The notes beneath the pieces were generated by a model that made no database searches, had not been told where the DNA came from, and was given only the letters and a program-made list of their open reading frames with translations. A DNA stretch of 11,943 nucleotides from Hydrogenimonas sp. (GTDB taxonomy: Bacteria > Campylobacterota > Campylobacteria > Campylobacterales > Hydrogenimonadaceae), in NCBI RefSeq assembly GCF_029933015.1, contig NZ_JAOZOZ010000047.1:1-11943 (forward strand), read 5' to 3'. Made by a program: the position numbers and the translations under genes. This document shows positions 6,466-11,943 of the stretch, one piece after another. Each line of letters opens with the position of its first letter. Position 1 is the first letter of the stretch.

Positions 6466-7365
6466 TTAACTCAGGTTCAACAATTGCGGAATGACCAGCC
6501 ACACATGCTTGGCTATCCACAGGCCCGCCAGCGCCAGCACGCTGGCCAGCGCCAGCATGCTTCCGGAGCGGTTTTTCAGGCCGACGATGACCAGCAGGAC
6601 CGGGATGATGTACCCCATCGACTGCCCGACCCAGAACATCGTATGGTAGGCGCCGCCCTCCTTGACGAAGGCGATCGTCGCCGCCACCTCTTCGGCTTTC
6701 ATGGCGCCGAAGTAGTACTCGCCCATGTAGACGATGAAGCTCAGCGTCGCGCTCACGCCCAGGACGATCGCCAGGTCGCGTTTGACGTTTTCGTCACCGA
6801 TGCCCAGGATCAGATAGGTCGCCGATCCGCCGATGAAGGCGGCCAGTGCCATCTGAAGGAGTTCGGTGGGTGTCTGCCACAGTTCTCTGGCCGCCGCCTC
6901 GCCCATGATCGTCGCCGTATAGAGCGTCACGGGAATGGCGAAGACGAACGCCGCCCACATCAGTTTGTTGTACTGCTCGTCGCTGATCTTGTTCATGATC
7001 TTTCCGGCCGCCATCAGGAAAATGATGCCGGTGAAGATCGTCGCCAGCCATGCGCCTACGGTAATGGCGGATGTCCAGTGGGGATAGAAGAAGATATGCC
7101 ACATTCTGAAAGGCTGATGCAGATCCAGCAGCGTGAAGAGCAGAAAGATGTTCAGAAAGATGAAAGAGACCACCGGCATCACGGTCTTGACGCTCGCCAC
7201 CCGGTCGCCGTACTTCTTCAGCAGATAGACACCGACCAGCACGACGCCTGTACCGATACTCTTGGCCCACATATTGAGCGTGATCATCCAGCCCCAGACG
7301 ATACCGGGGAGCGCGACGTCGAGGGTTACCACCGCGTCCGTCGCGGCCGTTGCGTGCTCTACCAT
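6466..7365 (-). CDS. NrfD/PsrC-family quinone-reactive membrane subunit
   Basis: A 299-residue integral membrane protein with about eight hydrophobic segments, for example near residues 15-48, 62-82, 101-122, 134-152, 170-189, 199-218, 240-262 and 269-293. The DLHQPFRMWHIFF...AITVGAW region (81-107) is the NrfD-family pattern of an acidic residue, P and WH between helices 2 and 3. WVGQSMGYIIPVLL near 243-256 is the later conserved W...G...P helix. It anchors the complex and exchanges electrons with the quinone pool. The ATG follows the stop of the ferredoxin gene after one base (TGA-A-ATG), with GGAGGG nine bases upstream. It ends 13 bases before the molybdoenzyme start. Confidence 0.9.
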   Translation of the reverse strand: MVEHATAATDAVVTLDVALPGIVWGWMITLNMWAKSIGTGVVLVGVYLLKKYGDRVASVKTVMPVVSFIFLNIFLLFTLLDLHQPFRMWHIFFYPHWTSAITVGAWLATIFTGIIFLMAAGKIMNKISDEQYNKLMWAAFVFAIPVTLYTATIMGEAAARELWQTPTELLQMALAAFIGGSATYLILGIGDENVKRDLAIVLGVSATLSFIVYMGEYYFGAMKAEEVAATIAFVKEGGAYHTMFWVGQSMGYIIPVLLVIVGLKNRSGSMLALASVLALAGLWIAKHVWLVIPQLLNLS

Positions 7366-7366
7366 T

Positions 7367-8005
7367 TCAGTGCCCTCCTATATGTTTGAGATGCGTGATG
7401 TTGTTGAAGAGGTTGTACCCCTCTTCGCGCCTGCTTGCCAGCGGATTGAGGTTGACTTCGCCGCCGCTGACGTAAAAATGCTTCGGATGGGTGTTTTTCT
7501 CGGGCTTGCGCACCTTGACGTTGCCCTGATGCTGCATGATGTATCGGCTGATGTTGCTGGCCGGATCGTCCAGGTCGCCGAAGATGTTGGCCTCCACCGG
7601 ACAGGCCACGACGCACGCCGGCATCAGACCGCCCGCGACACGGTGGGCGCAGTAGGTACACTTGTCGGCCGTGTTGGTCTCGGGATCGATGTAGATGGCG
7701 CCGTAAGGACAGGCCATCACACAGCCCGCACACCCGATACAGCGCTCTCTGTCGACGTTGACGATGCCGTTGTCGAGATAGTGCAGCGCGCTCACCGGAC
7801 AGATACGCTCGCAGGGCGCGTTTTCGCAGTGGTTGCAGCGCAGCGGCGTGAAAGTCCGCTTCGTTTCGGGGAAAGTCCCCACATCGACATATTTGACCCG
7901 AAGCCGCCACATGCTGATCGGGACTTCGTTTTCCACTTTACATGAGACCTCGCACCCTTTACACCCCATGCAAAGCGCCAGATCTACCAAAAAGCCAAGC
8001 TTCAT
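7367..8005 (-). CDS. Four-cluster 4Fe-4S electron-transfer subunit (PsrB/TtrB/DmsB-like)
   Basis: A 212-residue protein with all 16 cysteines of the DmsB/PsrB type: C12, C15, C18, C22; C57, C60, C65, C69; C89, C92, C95, C99; and C116, C119, C131, C135, the last group with the wide spacing typical of cluster 4. It wires electrons between the NrfD subunit and the molybdenum site. It has no signal of its own and presumably travels through Tat with the catalytic subunit. The start is set at 8005 because AGGAGG precedes that ATG by six bases and MKLGFLVDLALC is the usual beginning. A frame extended by 27 codons upstream would run through the leader palindrome and lacks such a site. Confidence 0.92.
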   Translation of the reverse strand: MKLGFLVDLALCMGCKGCEVSCKVENEVPISMWRLRVKYVDVGTFPETKRTFTPLRCNHCENAPCERICPVSALHYLDNGIVNVDRERCIGCAGCVMACPYGAIYIDPETNTADKCTYCAHRVAGGLMPACVVACPVEANIFGDLDDPASNISRYIMQHQGNVKVRKPEKNTHPKHFYVSGGEVNLNPLASRREEGYNLFNNITHLKHIGGH

Positions 8006-8047
8006 AGATTCCTCCTGATTTGGAACTGCAAGGCACCGCTTTTCGTC

Positions 8048-8070
8048 CAGCTTATGGATCCCATAAGCTG
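8048..8070. promoter_or_regulatory. Perfect palindrome in the leader of the molybdoenzyme operon
   Basis: Arms CAGCTTATGG (8048-8057) and CCATAAGCTG (8061-8070) are exact reverse complements around ATC. It lies 43-65 bases upstream of the first gene's ATG. It may be an operator for a dimeric regulator or, if transcribed, a ten-base-pair leader hairpin. A related sequence CAGTCTATGGG occurs 38 bases further upstream. Confidence 0.7.
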
Positions 8071-8089
8071 TGAAAAACCTGTTCAAATG

Positions 8090-8118
8090 CCTATATTGCT
8101 ACACTTCCAGTCTATGGG
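8090..8118 (-). promoter_or_regulatory. Weak candidate promoter with overlapping half-site, molybdoenzyme operon
   Basis: On the minus strand TATAGG (8090-8095) could be a -10 element. Seventeen bases further upstream lies CCCATA, which is part of CAGTCTATGGG on the plus strand (8108-8118). That element matches the palindrome arm plus loop (CAGCTTATGGG) at 9 of 11 positions. An activator bound there would sit over the -35 region. The -10 match is poor, so this is tentative. Confidence 0.3.
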
Positions 8119-8158
8119 TAGTTGTTTTAATCGAAGCTGAAAAGAGGAAAAACAAAAG

Positions 8159-8204
8159 AAAAAAAAGTAATAATCCAACAGAAGATGTACTATTACCTTT
8201 TTTT
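8159..8204 (-). terminator. Hairpin terminator after the sensor kinase gene
   Basis: GTAATA (8167-8172) pairs with TATTAC (8191-8196), and the stem is extended by an A-tract on one side and T7 on the other. Read on the minus strand, the hairpin lies about 30 bases after the kinase stop and is followed by a long T-run, as an intrinsic terminator should be. It separates the two-component operon from the molybdoenzyme operon. The stem is AT-rich, and the arrangement is symmetrical enough to work in either direction. Confidence 0.6.
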
Positions 8205-8232
8205 ATTCAGTAAGGCTTGGGTGACAATTCAC

Positions 8233-9654
8233 TTATTTTGATGATAATATCGGAGCCAAATCGAAACAGATGATCGTACCCCGTCCCTCTTCCGACTCGA
8301 TCGTCAAAGCAGTTCCATGCATTTTCAGAATATAGGTGACGATAGCGAGCCCCAGACCCATGGAGTTGTCCCAGCTGTTTCTGTCGATTCGGTAGTATTT
8401 TTTGGTGATCTTTTCGATCTCCTTTACGGGGATCCCCTGCCCCCTGTCCGTGACGCAGAAGCTCTTTTCGTCGAGTCGGACGAGGACATCCTCTTCGGAG
8501 TATTTGAGGGCGTTGTCCATCAGGTTCACCACGACCATCTCCATCATCGTCCTGTCGGCACGGATCGGCACGTAAGAGAGTTCCAGCACGATACGGCGCT
8601 CCTGATACTTCTGCATCAGGGCGTTGGCGGCGTCCCGGGCCACTTTCGAGAGATCGAATTCACTCACCTGCGGTTCGATCTCGCTGTTTTCCAGCCGGGT
8701 AACGAAACTGAGCCGATCGATCATCGCGGTGATCCTCTCGGCGTTTTCTCCGATACGCTCCAGAAATTTCCGGCGAATCGATTGGGGCAGATCGTCGTCC
8801 TCGAGCAGCGTTTCGGTGTATCCCATGATCGCCGCCACGGGGTTTTTGAACTCGTGGCCGATGGCGGAGATGATGTCGCTGCGCTGCTTGCCGATAAGCC
8901 GCAGTTTGGCTGTATATTTGCGCCGTTTCTTTTCGGTCTTCTCCAGACGGCGGGCGAGCTTTTTGAGAAGCTTCCCGATGGTGCGGAATTCTGCGCTGAA
9001 GCCCGGAGCGAATCCGGCCCCGTACTTCCGGTCGGCCAGCTTCTGAAGATAGGCCGTGATCTTCTCCAGCTCGTCGTCGATGCGCCGCCGCACCATCCAG
9101 CTGATGAGAAATCCCGCGAAGAGTGCCGCCAGAAAGATCAGCGCCATACGCAGCCAGAGGGTTTTGAAGTCGCGCATCACCGTATCCAGAGAGACCGAAA
9201 GGCGAAGAATCGCCGGTTTGCCGTTCCATCGGATGACCTTCGCCGCGTAGATCCGGTCGTTTTTGACGGTATGGGAGTAGCGTACCGCCATTCCGAACCC
9301 TTCGCGACGCGCCTGCATCACTTCGGGACGGTTGGCGTGATTGTCCATCTCTCTCGGGTCCGCTTCGTTGTCGAAAAGCGGCTTTCCGTCCGGAGCGATC
9401 AGCGTCACCCGCAGGGGACGGCCCATGATCTCGCTCATCTCCCTCGCCGCGAGGTCGAGGGATTTGCCCTCGTCGAGTCTGGACCGCACATAGGCGATTT
9501 CGCTCTTGAGCTGGTTGGTGTACTGTTTGATCTCGATCTGCCTGACGGAGTAGTAGATCACCAGCGACGCCACCGCCAGGACCCCGCCCAGCAGCAGAAT
9601 GAAGTTGACGAAAAAGATCTGGGAAAGTTTGAAATAGCGTTTGACGGCACCCAT
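8233..9654 (-). CDS. PhoR-like membrane sensor histidine kinase
   Basis: 473 residues. A first membrane segment lies near 13-36 and a second near 166-188, enclosing a periplasmic sensor region of about 130 residues. That region contains VTLIAPDGKPLFDNEA...NRPEV, a Cache/PAS-like pattern also seen in PhoR-type kinases. A HAMP-like linker and a charged helix (190-255) follow. The phosphoacceptor box is IGHEFKNPVAAI with His267. The ATPase domain has the N box VVNLMDNALKYS (375-386), G1 DRGQGIP (403-409) and G2 GLGLAI (433-438). It starts one base after the response regulator stop (TGA-A-ATG), so the two form an operon. The sensed signal is unknown. PhoR similarity and the nearby porin suggest phosphate, while its position beside a respiratory operon allows an electron-acceptor role. 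Confidence 0.9.
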   Translation of the reverse strand: MGAVKRYFKLSQIFFVNFILLLGGVLAVASLVIYYSVRQIEIKQYTNQLKSEIAYVRSRLDEGKSLDLAAREMSEIMGRPLRVTLIAPDGKPLFDNEADPREMDNHANRPEVMQARREGFGMAVRYSHTVKNDRIYAAKVIRWNGKPAILRLSVSLDTVMRDFKTLWLRMALIFLAALFAGFLISWMVRRRIDDELEKITAYLQKLADRKYGAGFAPGFSAEFRTIGKLLKKLARRLEKTEKKRRKYTAKLRLIGKQRSDIISAIGHEFKNPVAAIMGYTETLLEDDDLPQSIRRKFLERIGENAERITAMIDRLSFVTRLENSEIEPQVSEFDLSKVARDAANALMQKYQERRIVLELSYVPIRADRTMMEMVVVNLMDNALKYSEEDVLVRLDEKSFCVTDRGQGIPVKEIEKITKKYYRIDRNSWDNSMGLGLAIVTYILKMHGTALTIESEEGRGTIICFDLAPILSSK

Positions 9655-9655
9655 T

Positions 9656-10324
9656 TCAGTCTACCCGGTACCCCACACCCCGGACCGACTTGATGTAGTC
9701 CTTGCTCTTGTCGGGGTCGATCTTCTCCTTGAGGCGGTTGACGGCGACATTGACCGTCTTCACCTGATACTCTCCCGCACCTCCCCAGACACGCTCGAGA
9801 AGCTGCTCCCTGGAGAGGACGACGTTTCTGTTTTTGACCAGCTCCAGCAGCAGGTCGTACTCCAGCTTGGTCAGGTCGATTTTCCGATCTTCCACGAAAA
9901 CCTCATGGCTCCTGGGACGTATCGTGATATCCCGGTAGCGTACGATATCGCTCTCTTCGGGTTTGCTACGCCGCAGTATGGCCCGCACCCGATGCATCAG
10001 CTCCCTGAAGTTGAAAGGTTTGGTCACATAGTCGTCTCCGCCGCGCAGAAACCCCTCTTCGATCTCGTGGTCGGCCGCCTTGGCCGTCAGGAAAATGACG
10101 GGAACATCGATGCCCCGCTCACGCAGCCTCGATACGAATTCGCTCCCCTCCACTCCCGGAAGATTGCGGTCGACGATCATGAGGTCGGGCATCTCTTCCT
10201 CCAGCAGTTTCTCCACGGCCTGCGTAGAAACGGAAGCGAAAACCTCATAACCCTCTTTCACCAGATGGTACTCCAACAGATCCAGAAGATCCCGTTCATC
10301 CTCGATGACGACGATCAATGCCAT
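9656..10324 (-). CDS. OmpR/PhoB-family response regulator
   Basis: 222 residues. The receiver domain has the acidic pair E8-D9, phosphoacceptor Asp52 (in VDRNLPG), Thr80 and Lys102 (TKPF), all key residues intact. The DNA-binding domain (about 127-222) is a winged helix with LTKLEYDLLLELVKN, LLERVWG and the C-terminal VNRLKEKI...VRGVGYRV that defines the OmpR/PhoB class. It is the partner of the kinase encoded one base downstream and probably binds direct repeats in the adjoining divergent region. The ATG at 10324 has only a weak upstream purine stretch (GGGAAA). Confidence 0.93.
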   Translation of the reverse strand: MALIVVIEDERDLLDLLEYHLVKEGYEVFASVSTQAVEKLLEEEMPDLMIVDRNLPGVEGSEFVSRLRERGIDVPVIFLTAKAADHEIEEGFLRGGDDYVTKPFNFRELMHRVRAILRRSKPEESDIVRYRDITIRPRSHEVFVEDRKIDLTKLEYDLLLELVKNRNVVLSREQLLERVWGGAGEYQVKTVNVAVNRLKEKIDPDKSKDYIKSVRGVGYRVD

Positions 10325-10541
10325 TTGAAATTTCCCGATTTCCTGCCGATCCCGAAAAAAACGGCATCACCCTCACCCCCACAGACAGACCCGATCTTTA
10401 GGACCGACACGGGCATAGTCGTATCCGATTTTTCTGGATCTTCGGACATCTCTTTTTTAAAACCGGAATTTTTCCGACGACTCGAAAGCATAAAAATCCT
10501 TTTTCTCCAAAGCGAAAAAAAACAACAATTCGGTAACAGCG

Positions 10542-10550
10542 ATTATAACA
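10542..10550 (-). promoter_or_regulatory. Extended -10 promoter for the two-component operon
   Basis: On the minus strand TGTTATAAT is a perfect TGnTATAAT element. No strong -35 is present, which is acceptable with an extended -10. Transcription from here would give a leader of roughly 210 bases before the response regulator start. Confidence 0.55.
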
Positions 10551-10595
10551 CTTTGAATCCGCACTCAAAAAGGAAAACATCATCGGATATATTCT

Positions 10596-10613
10596 CTGTA
10601 ACCGTTCTGTATC
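10596..10613 (+). promoter_or_regulatory. PhoB-box-like tandem heptamers CTGTAAC / CTGTATC
   Basis: CTGTAAC (10596-10602) and CTGTATC (10607-10613) repeat with an 11-base period. This is the spacing of PhoB-type binding sites, whose consensus half is CTGTCAT. A mirrored copy (CTGTTACCG on the minus strand, 10531-10539) lies on the other side of the regulator's -10. Binding by the response regulator encoded here is inference. Confidence 0.45.
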
Positions 10614-10631
10614 CAACCTTTTTTAGAATTT

Positions 10632-10664
10632 CATGATTGAAAGTCAAAACCACATGATCGAAAG
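10632..10664 (+). promoter_or_regulatory. 12-base direct repeat upstream of the porin promoter
   Basis: CATGATTGAAAG (10632-10643) and CATGATCGAAAG (10653-10664) match at 11 of 12 positions and are offset by 21 bases, two helical turns. The second copy ends 18 bases before the putative -10 of the porin, covering the -35 position. That is where an OmpR-class activator would bind. Confidence 0.55.
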
Positions 10665-10682
10665 AGTATCGGGGTTTCCACT

Positions 10683-10728
10683 TATAGTCGGTTAAAGAAC
10701 CATAAGATAAAATTTCCTAACGAAAAGG
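10683..10728 (+). promoter_or_regulatory. Porin -10 element and ribosome binding site
   Basis: TATAGT (10683-10688) is a reasonable -10, and AAGGA (10724-10728) lies ten bases before the porin ATG. No -35 hexamer is recognisable, consistent with activator-dependent transcription from the direct repeat just upstream. Confidence 0.4.
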
Positions 10729-10738
10729 ATGGATCCAC

Positions 10739-11902
10739 ATGAAAAAAGCACTTCTCTCTCTCGCTACCATCACCGCCCTGGCCGGTTCGCTTTCCGCCGC
10801 GTCCGTTACACTCTATCAGGACCCCGACACCGGCGCGATCTACACCAAACCGGGTGAAGGACGTATCAAACTGGGTGAATTCGTCAGCAAGGACGAACTT
10901 GATAAAACCATCAAGAAAGATGTCAAAAGCGAGCTGGGTGTCAAGGTAAAATCCGGCGTGCCCACTCTGAAATTCAGCGGTACCCACTATATCGGCTACA
11001 CTTTCACCGACGACCGAACCGAGGCCGACGCCGATACGAGCAGATTCGAAACGAGAAGAAACTATTTTCAGGTCAAAGCCTACTGGAACGACACCGACTA
11101 CCTCCGCACCACCCTCGACACCTTTCAGGATGCCGACGGCAGCTGGCTAGTACGCCTGAAATACGCCTACATCTACCTCGATCTCGCCGACTACATCCCG
11201 TATACCGGCGTTGAGTTCGGGCAGGCGCACCGCCCCTGGATCGACTGGGAAGAGCACCACGGATGGCTCTACCGCTCCGTCGCCAAAACCTTTATCGAAG
11301 AGAGCGAAGGAGGCGCGCACCTGACCGACTCGGCCGATCTTGGCGTCAACTTCAAAACCAAAACCGACTACTTCAGCTCGGAACTTGGCGTCTACAACGG
11401 ATCTGGCTACCACCACAAGCACGACGGCGACAGCCTCTCTTATGAATGGCGCCTGACTGCCAACATCCTCGGAACGGGCAGAAAGCATGTTCACGCGACC
11501 GAAGACGAGTACCTCGACCTCTCCTTTACCGGCCAGATCAACAACCAGAAGGGGTACGACTGGTACGGTATCCACGCGGTCTACAACCGGCCCATGTTCC
11601 TGCTCGCCGGTATGTATATCAACTACGAAAACTACGCCGACGATGAAAACCATGACGGCTGGAGCATCAACGGGGAGTTCCGCCCGGTAAACAAATGGGC
11701 TGTCTTCGCCCGTTACGACAACTTCGAGTATAATGCCAACGACCTCACCCGCAACGGCCTCATCGCCGGAGCCGCCTACACCTACAACAAGAATGTCAAG
11801 TTCATCGTCAATATCTTCGATATCGACGACGACAACAAGGACGACGGCGGCAACAACATAGAACGCACCAAATATATGTTCACGACCGAAGTCCACTGGT
11901 AA
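10739..11902 (+). CDS. Outer-membrane beta-barrel porin (OprO/OprP-like superfamily)
   Basis: 387 residues with a clear signal peptide (MKKALLSLATITALAGSLSA, cleavage near residue 20). A short charged periplasmic segment of about 50 residues (LGEFVSKDELDKTIKKDVKSEL) follows. The rest is alternating amphipathic beta strands rich in Tyr, Trp, Asp and Asn with acidic turns, ending in a C-terminal Trp, the usual outer-membrane assembly signal. FETRRNYFQVKAYW and YAYIYLDLADYIPYTGVEFGQ resemble the RR...G...F and GQ.K motifs of phosphate-selective type porins, but the match is loose. Acidic clusters such as DIDDDNKDDGG near the C terminus probably form a turn or a cation site. It is divergent from the response regulator and likely controlled by it. 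Specificity cannot be read from the sequence. Confidence 0.82.
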   Translation: MKKALLSLATITALAGSLSAASVTLYQDPDTGAIYTKPGEGRIKLGEFVSKDELDKTIKKDVKSELGVKVKSGVPTLKFSGTHYIGYTFTDDRTEADADTSRFETRRNYFQVKAYWNDTDYLRTTLDTFQDADGSWLVRLKYAYIYLDLADYIPYTGVEFGQAHRPWIDWEEHHGWLYRSVAKTFIEESEGGAHLTDSADLGVNFKTKTDYFSSELGVYNGSGYHHKHDGDSLSYEWRLTANILGTGRKHVHATEDEYLDLSFTGQINNQKGYDWYGIHAVYNRPMFLLAGMYINYENYADDENHDGWSINGEFRPVNKWAVFARYDNFEYNANDLTRNGLIAGAAYTYNKNVKFIVNIFDIDDDNKDDGGNNIERTKYMFTTEVHW

Positions 11903-11907
11903 AACCT

Positions 11908-11934
11908 ACGGCGCCCCGCGCGCCGTGGCCTTTT
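11908..11934 (+). terminator. Intrinsic terminator of the porin gene
   Basis: ACGGCGC (11908-11914) and GCGCCGT (11920-11926) form a seven-base-pair GC stem with a five-base loop six bases after the stop. GGCC and a short TTTT follow. The T-tract is short, so termination may be incomplete. Confidence 0.6.
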
Positions 11935-11943
11935 CCACAACTC

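Larger units (their letters stand above)
10325..10738. other. Divergent intergenic control region
   Basis: This 414-base stretch is clearly more AT-rich than the genes around it and holds no convincing reading frame. It contains the extended -10 promoter of the regulator, PhoB-box-like elements, a 12-base direct repeat and the porin promoter and ribosome binding site, listed separately. Small hairpins such as CGGAA-TTT-TTCCG (10464-10476) lie in the 5' leader of the regulator message. Confidence 0.7.

Noticed and set aside
8006..8086. An N-terminal extension of 27 codons on the ferredoxin subunit
   Set aside because: It would be encoded by the leader palindrome, lacks a good ribosome binding site, and the internal ATG at 8005 has AGGAGG at ideal spacing.
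8006..8232. FNR/CRP-type operator (TTGAT-N4-ATCAA or TGTGA-N6-TCACA) or a sigma-54 promoter before the molybdoenzyme operon
   Set aside because: No acceptable match was found on either strand; a GG...GC pair near 8105 has the wrong spacing for sigma-54.
10398..10616. A 72-codon frame on the minus strand in the divergent intergenic region
   Set aside because: It spans the AT-rich promoter region and has an unusual Cys/Phe/Arg composition, no family signature and no good ribosome binding site.

Overview
The window is GC-rich coding DNA carrying one long minus-strand block and one plus-strand gene at the right end. The gene content (Tat-exported molybdoenzyme with NrfD and four-cluster ferredoxin subunits, TorD-type chaperone, accessory polyferredoxin, OmpR/PhoB two-component pair, beta-barrel porin) and the protein style suggest a chemolithotrophic or anaerobically respiring Gram-negative bacterium. 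My best guess is a higher-GC member of the Campylobacterota. That placement is an inference; no rRNA or other marker gene is present.

Layout in transcription order on the minus strand: an OmpR-family response regulator (9656-10324) and its PhoR-like sensor kinase (8233-9654) sit one base apart and end at a hairpin terminator. After a 227-bp control region with a perfect 10-bp-arm palindrome come an electron-transfer ferredoxin subunit (7367-8005), an NrfD-type membrane subunit (6466-7365) and a 1096-residue molybdopterin catalytic subunit with a Tat signal (3162-6452). This is the B-C-A order seen in the tetrathionate (TtrBCA) and selenate (SrdBCA) reductase operons. After a strong hairpin, heptanucleotide repeats and a candidate internal promoter come a TorD/DmsD-like chaperone with a TTG start (2322-2972), a 404-residue multi-cluster ferredoxin overlapping it by ATGA (1111-2325), a shikimate-dehydrogenase-like protein that has lost the AroE catalytic residues (162-1016), and the first 52 codons of another gene (1-157).

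The working model is a quinol-linked periplasmic molybdoenzyme. The catalytic subunit is matured by the chaperone and exported by Tat together with the ferredoxin subunit, and NrfD exchanges electrons with the quinone pool. The substrate cannot be decided from sequence alone; sulfur oxyanions, polysulfide, selenate and arsenate are all open. The downstream accessory set (polyferredoxin plus an AroE-fold pseudoenzyme) is not part of the textbook versions of these operons and is the most novel aspect.

A 414-bp divergent intergenic region separates the response regulator from the plus-strand porin (10739-11902). It holds an extended -10 promoter for the regulator, CTGTNAC elements in PhoB-box spacing, and an 11/12-identical direct repeat placed just upstream of the porin promoter. 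Two gaps of the operon contain heptanucleotide repeat arrays arranged head to head in inverted orientation, and one array has been absorbed into the reading frame of the polyferredoxin as a seven-residue protein repeat.
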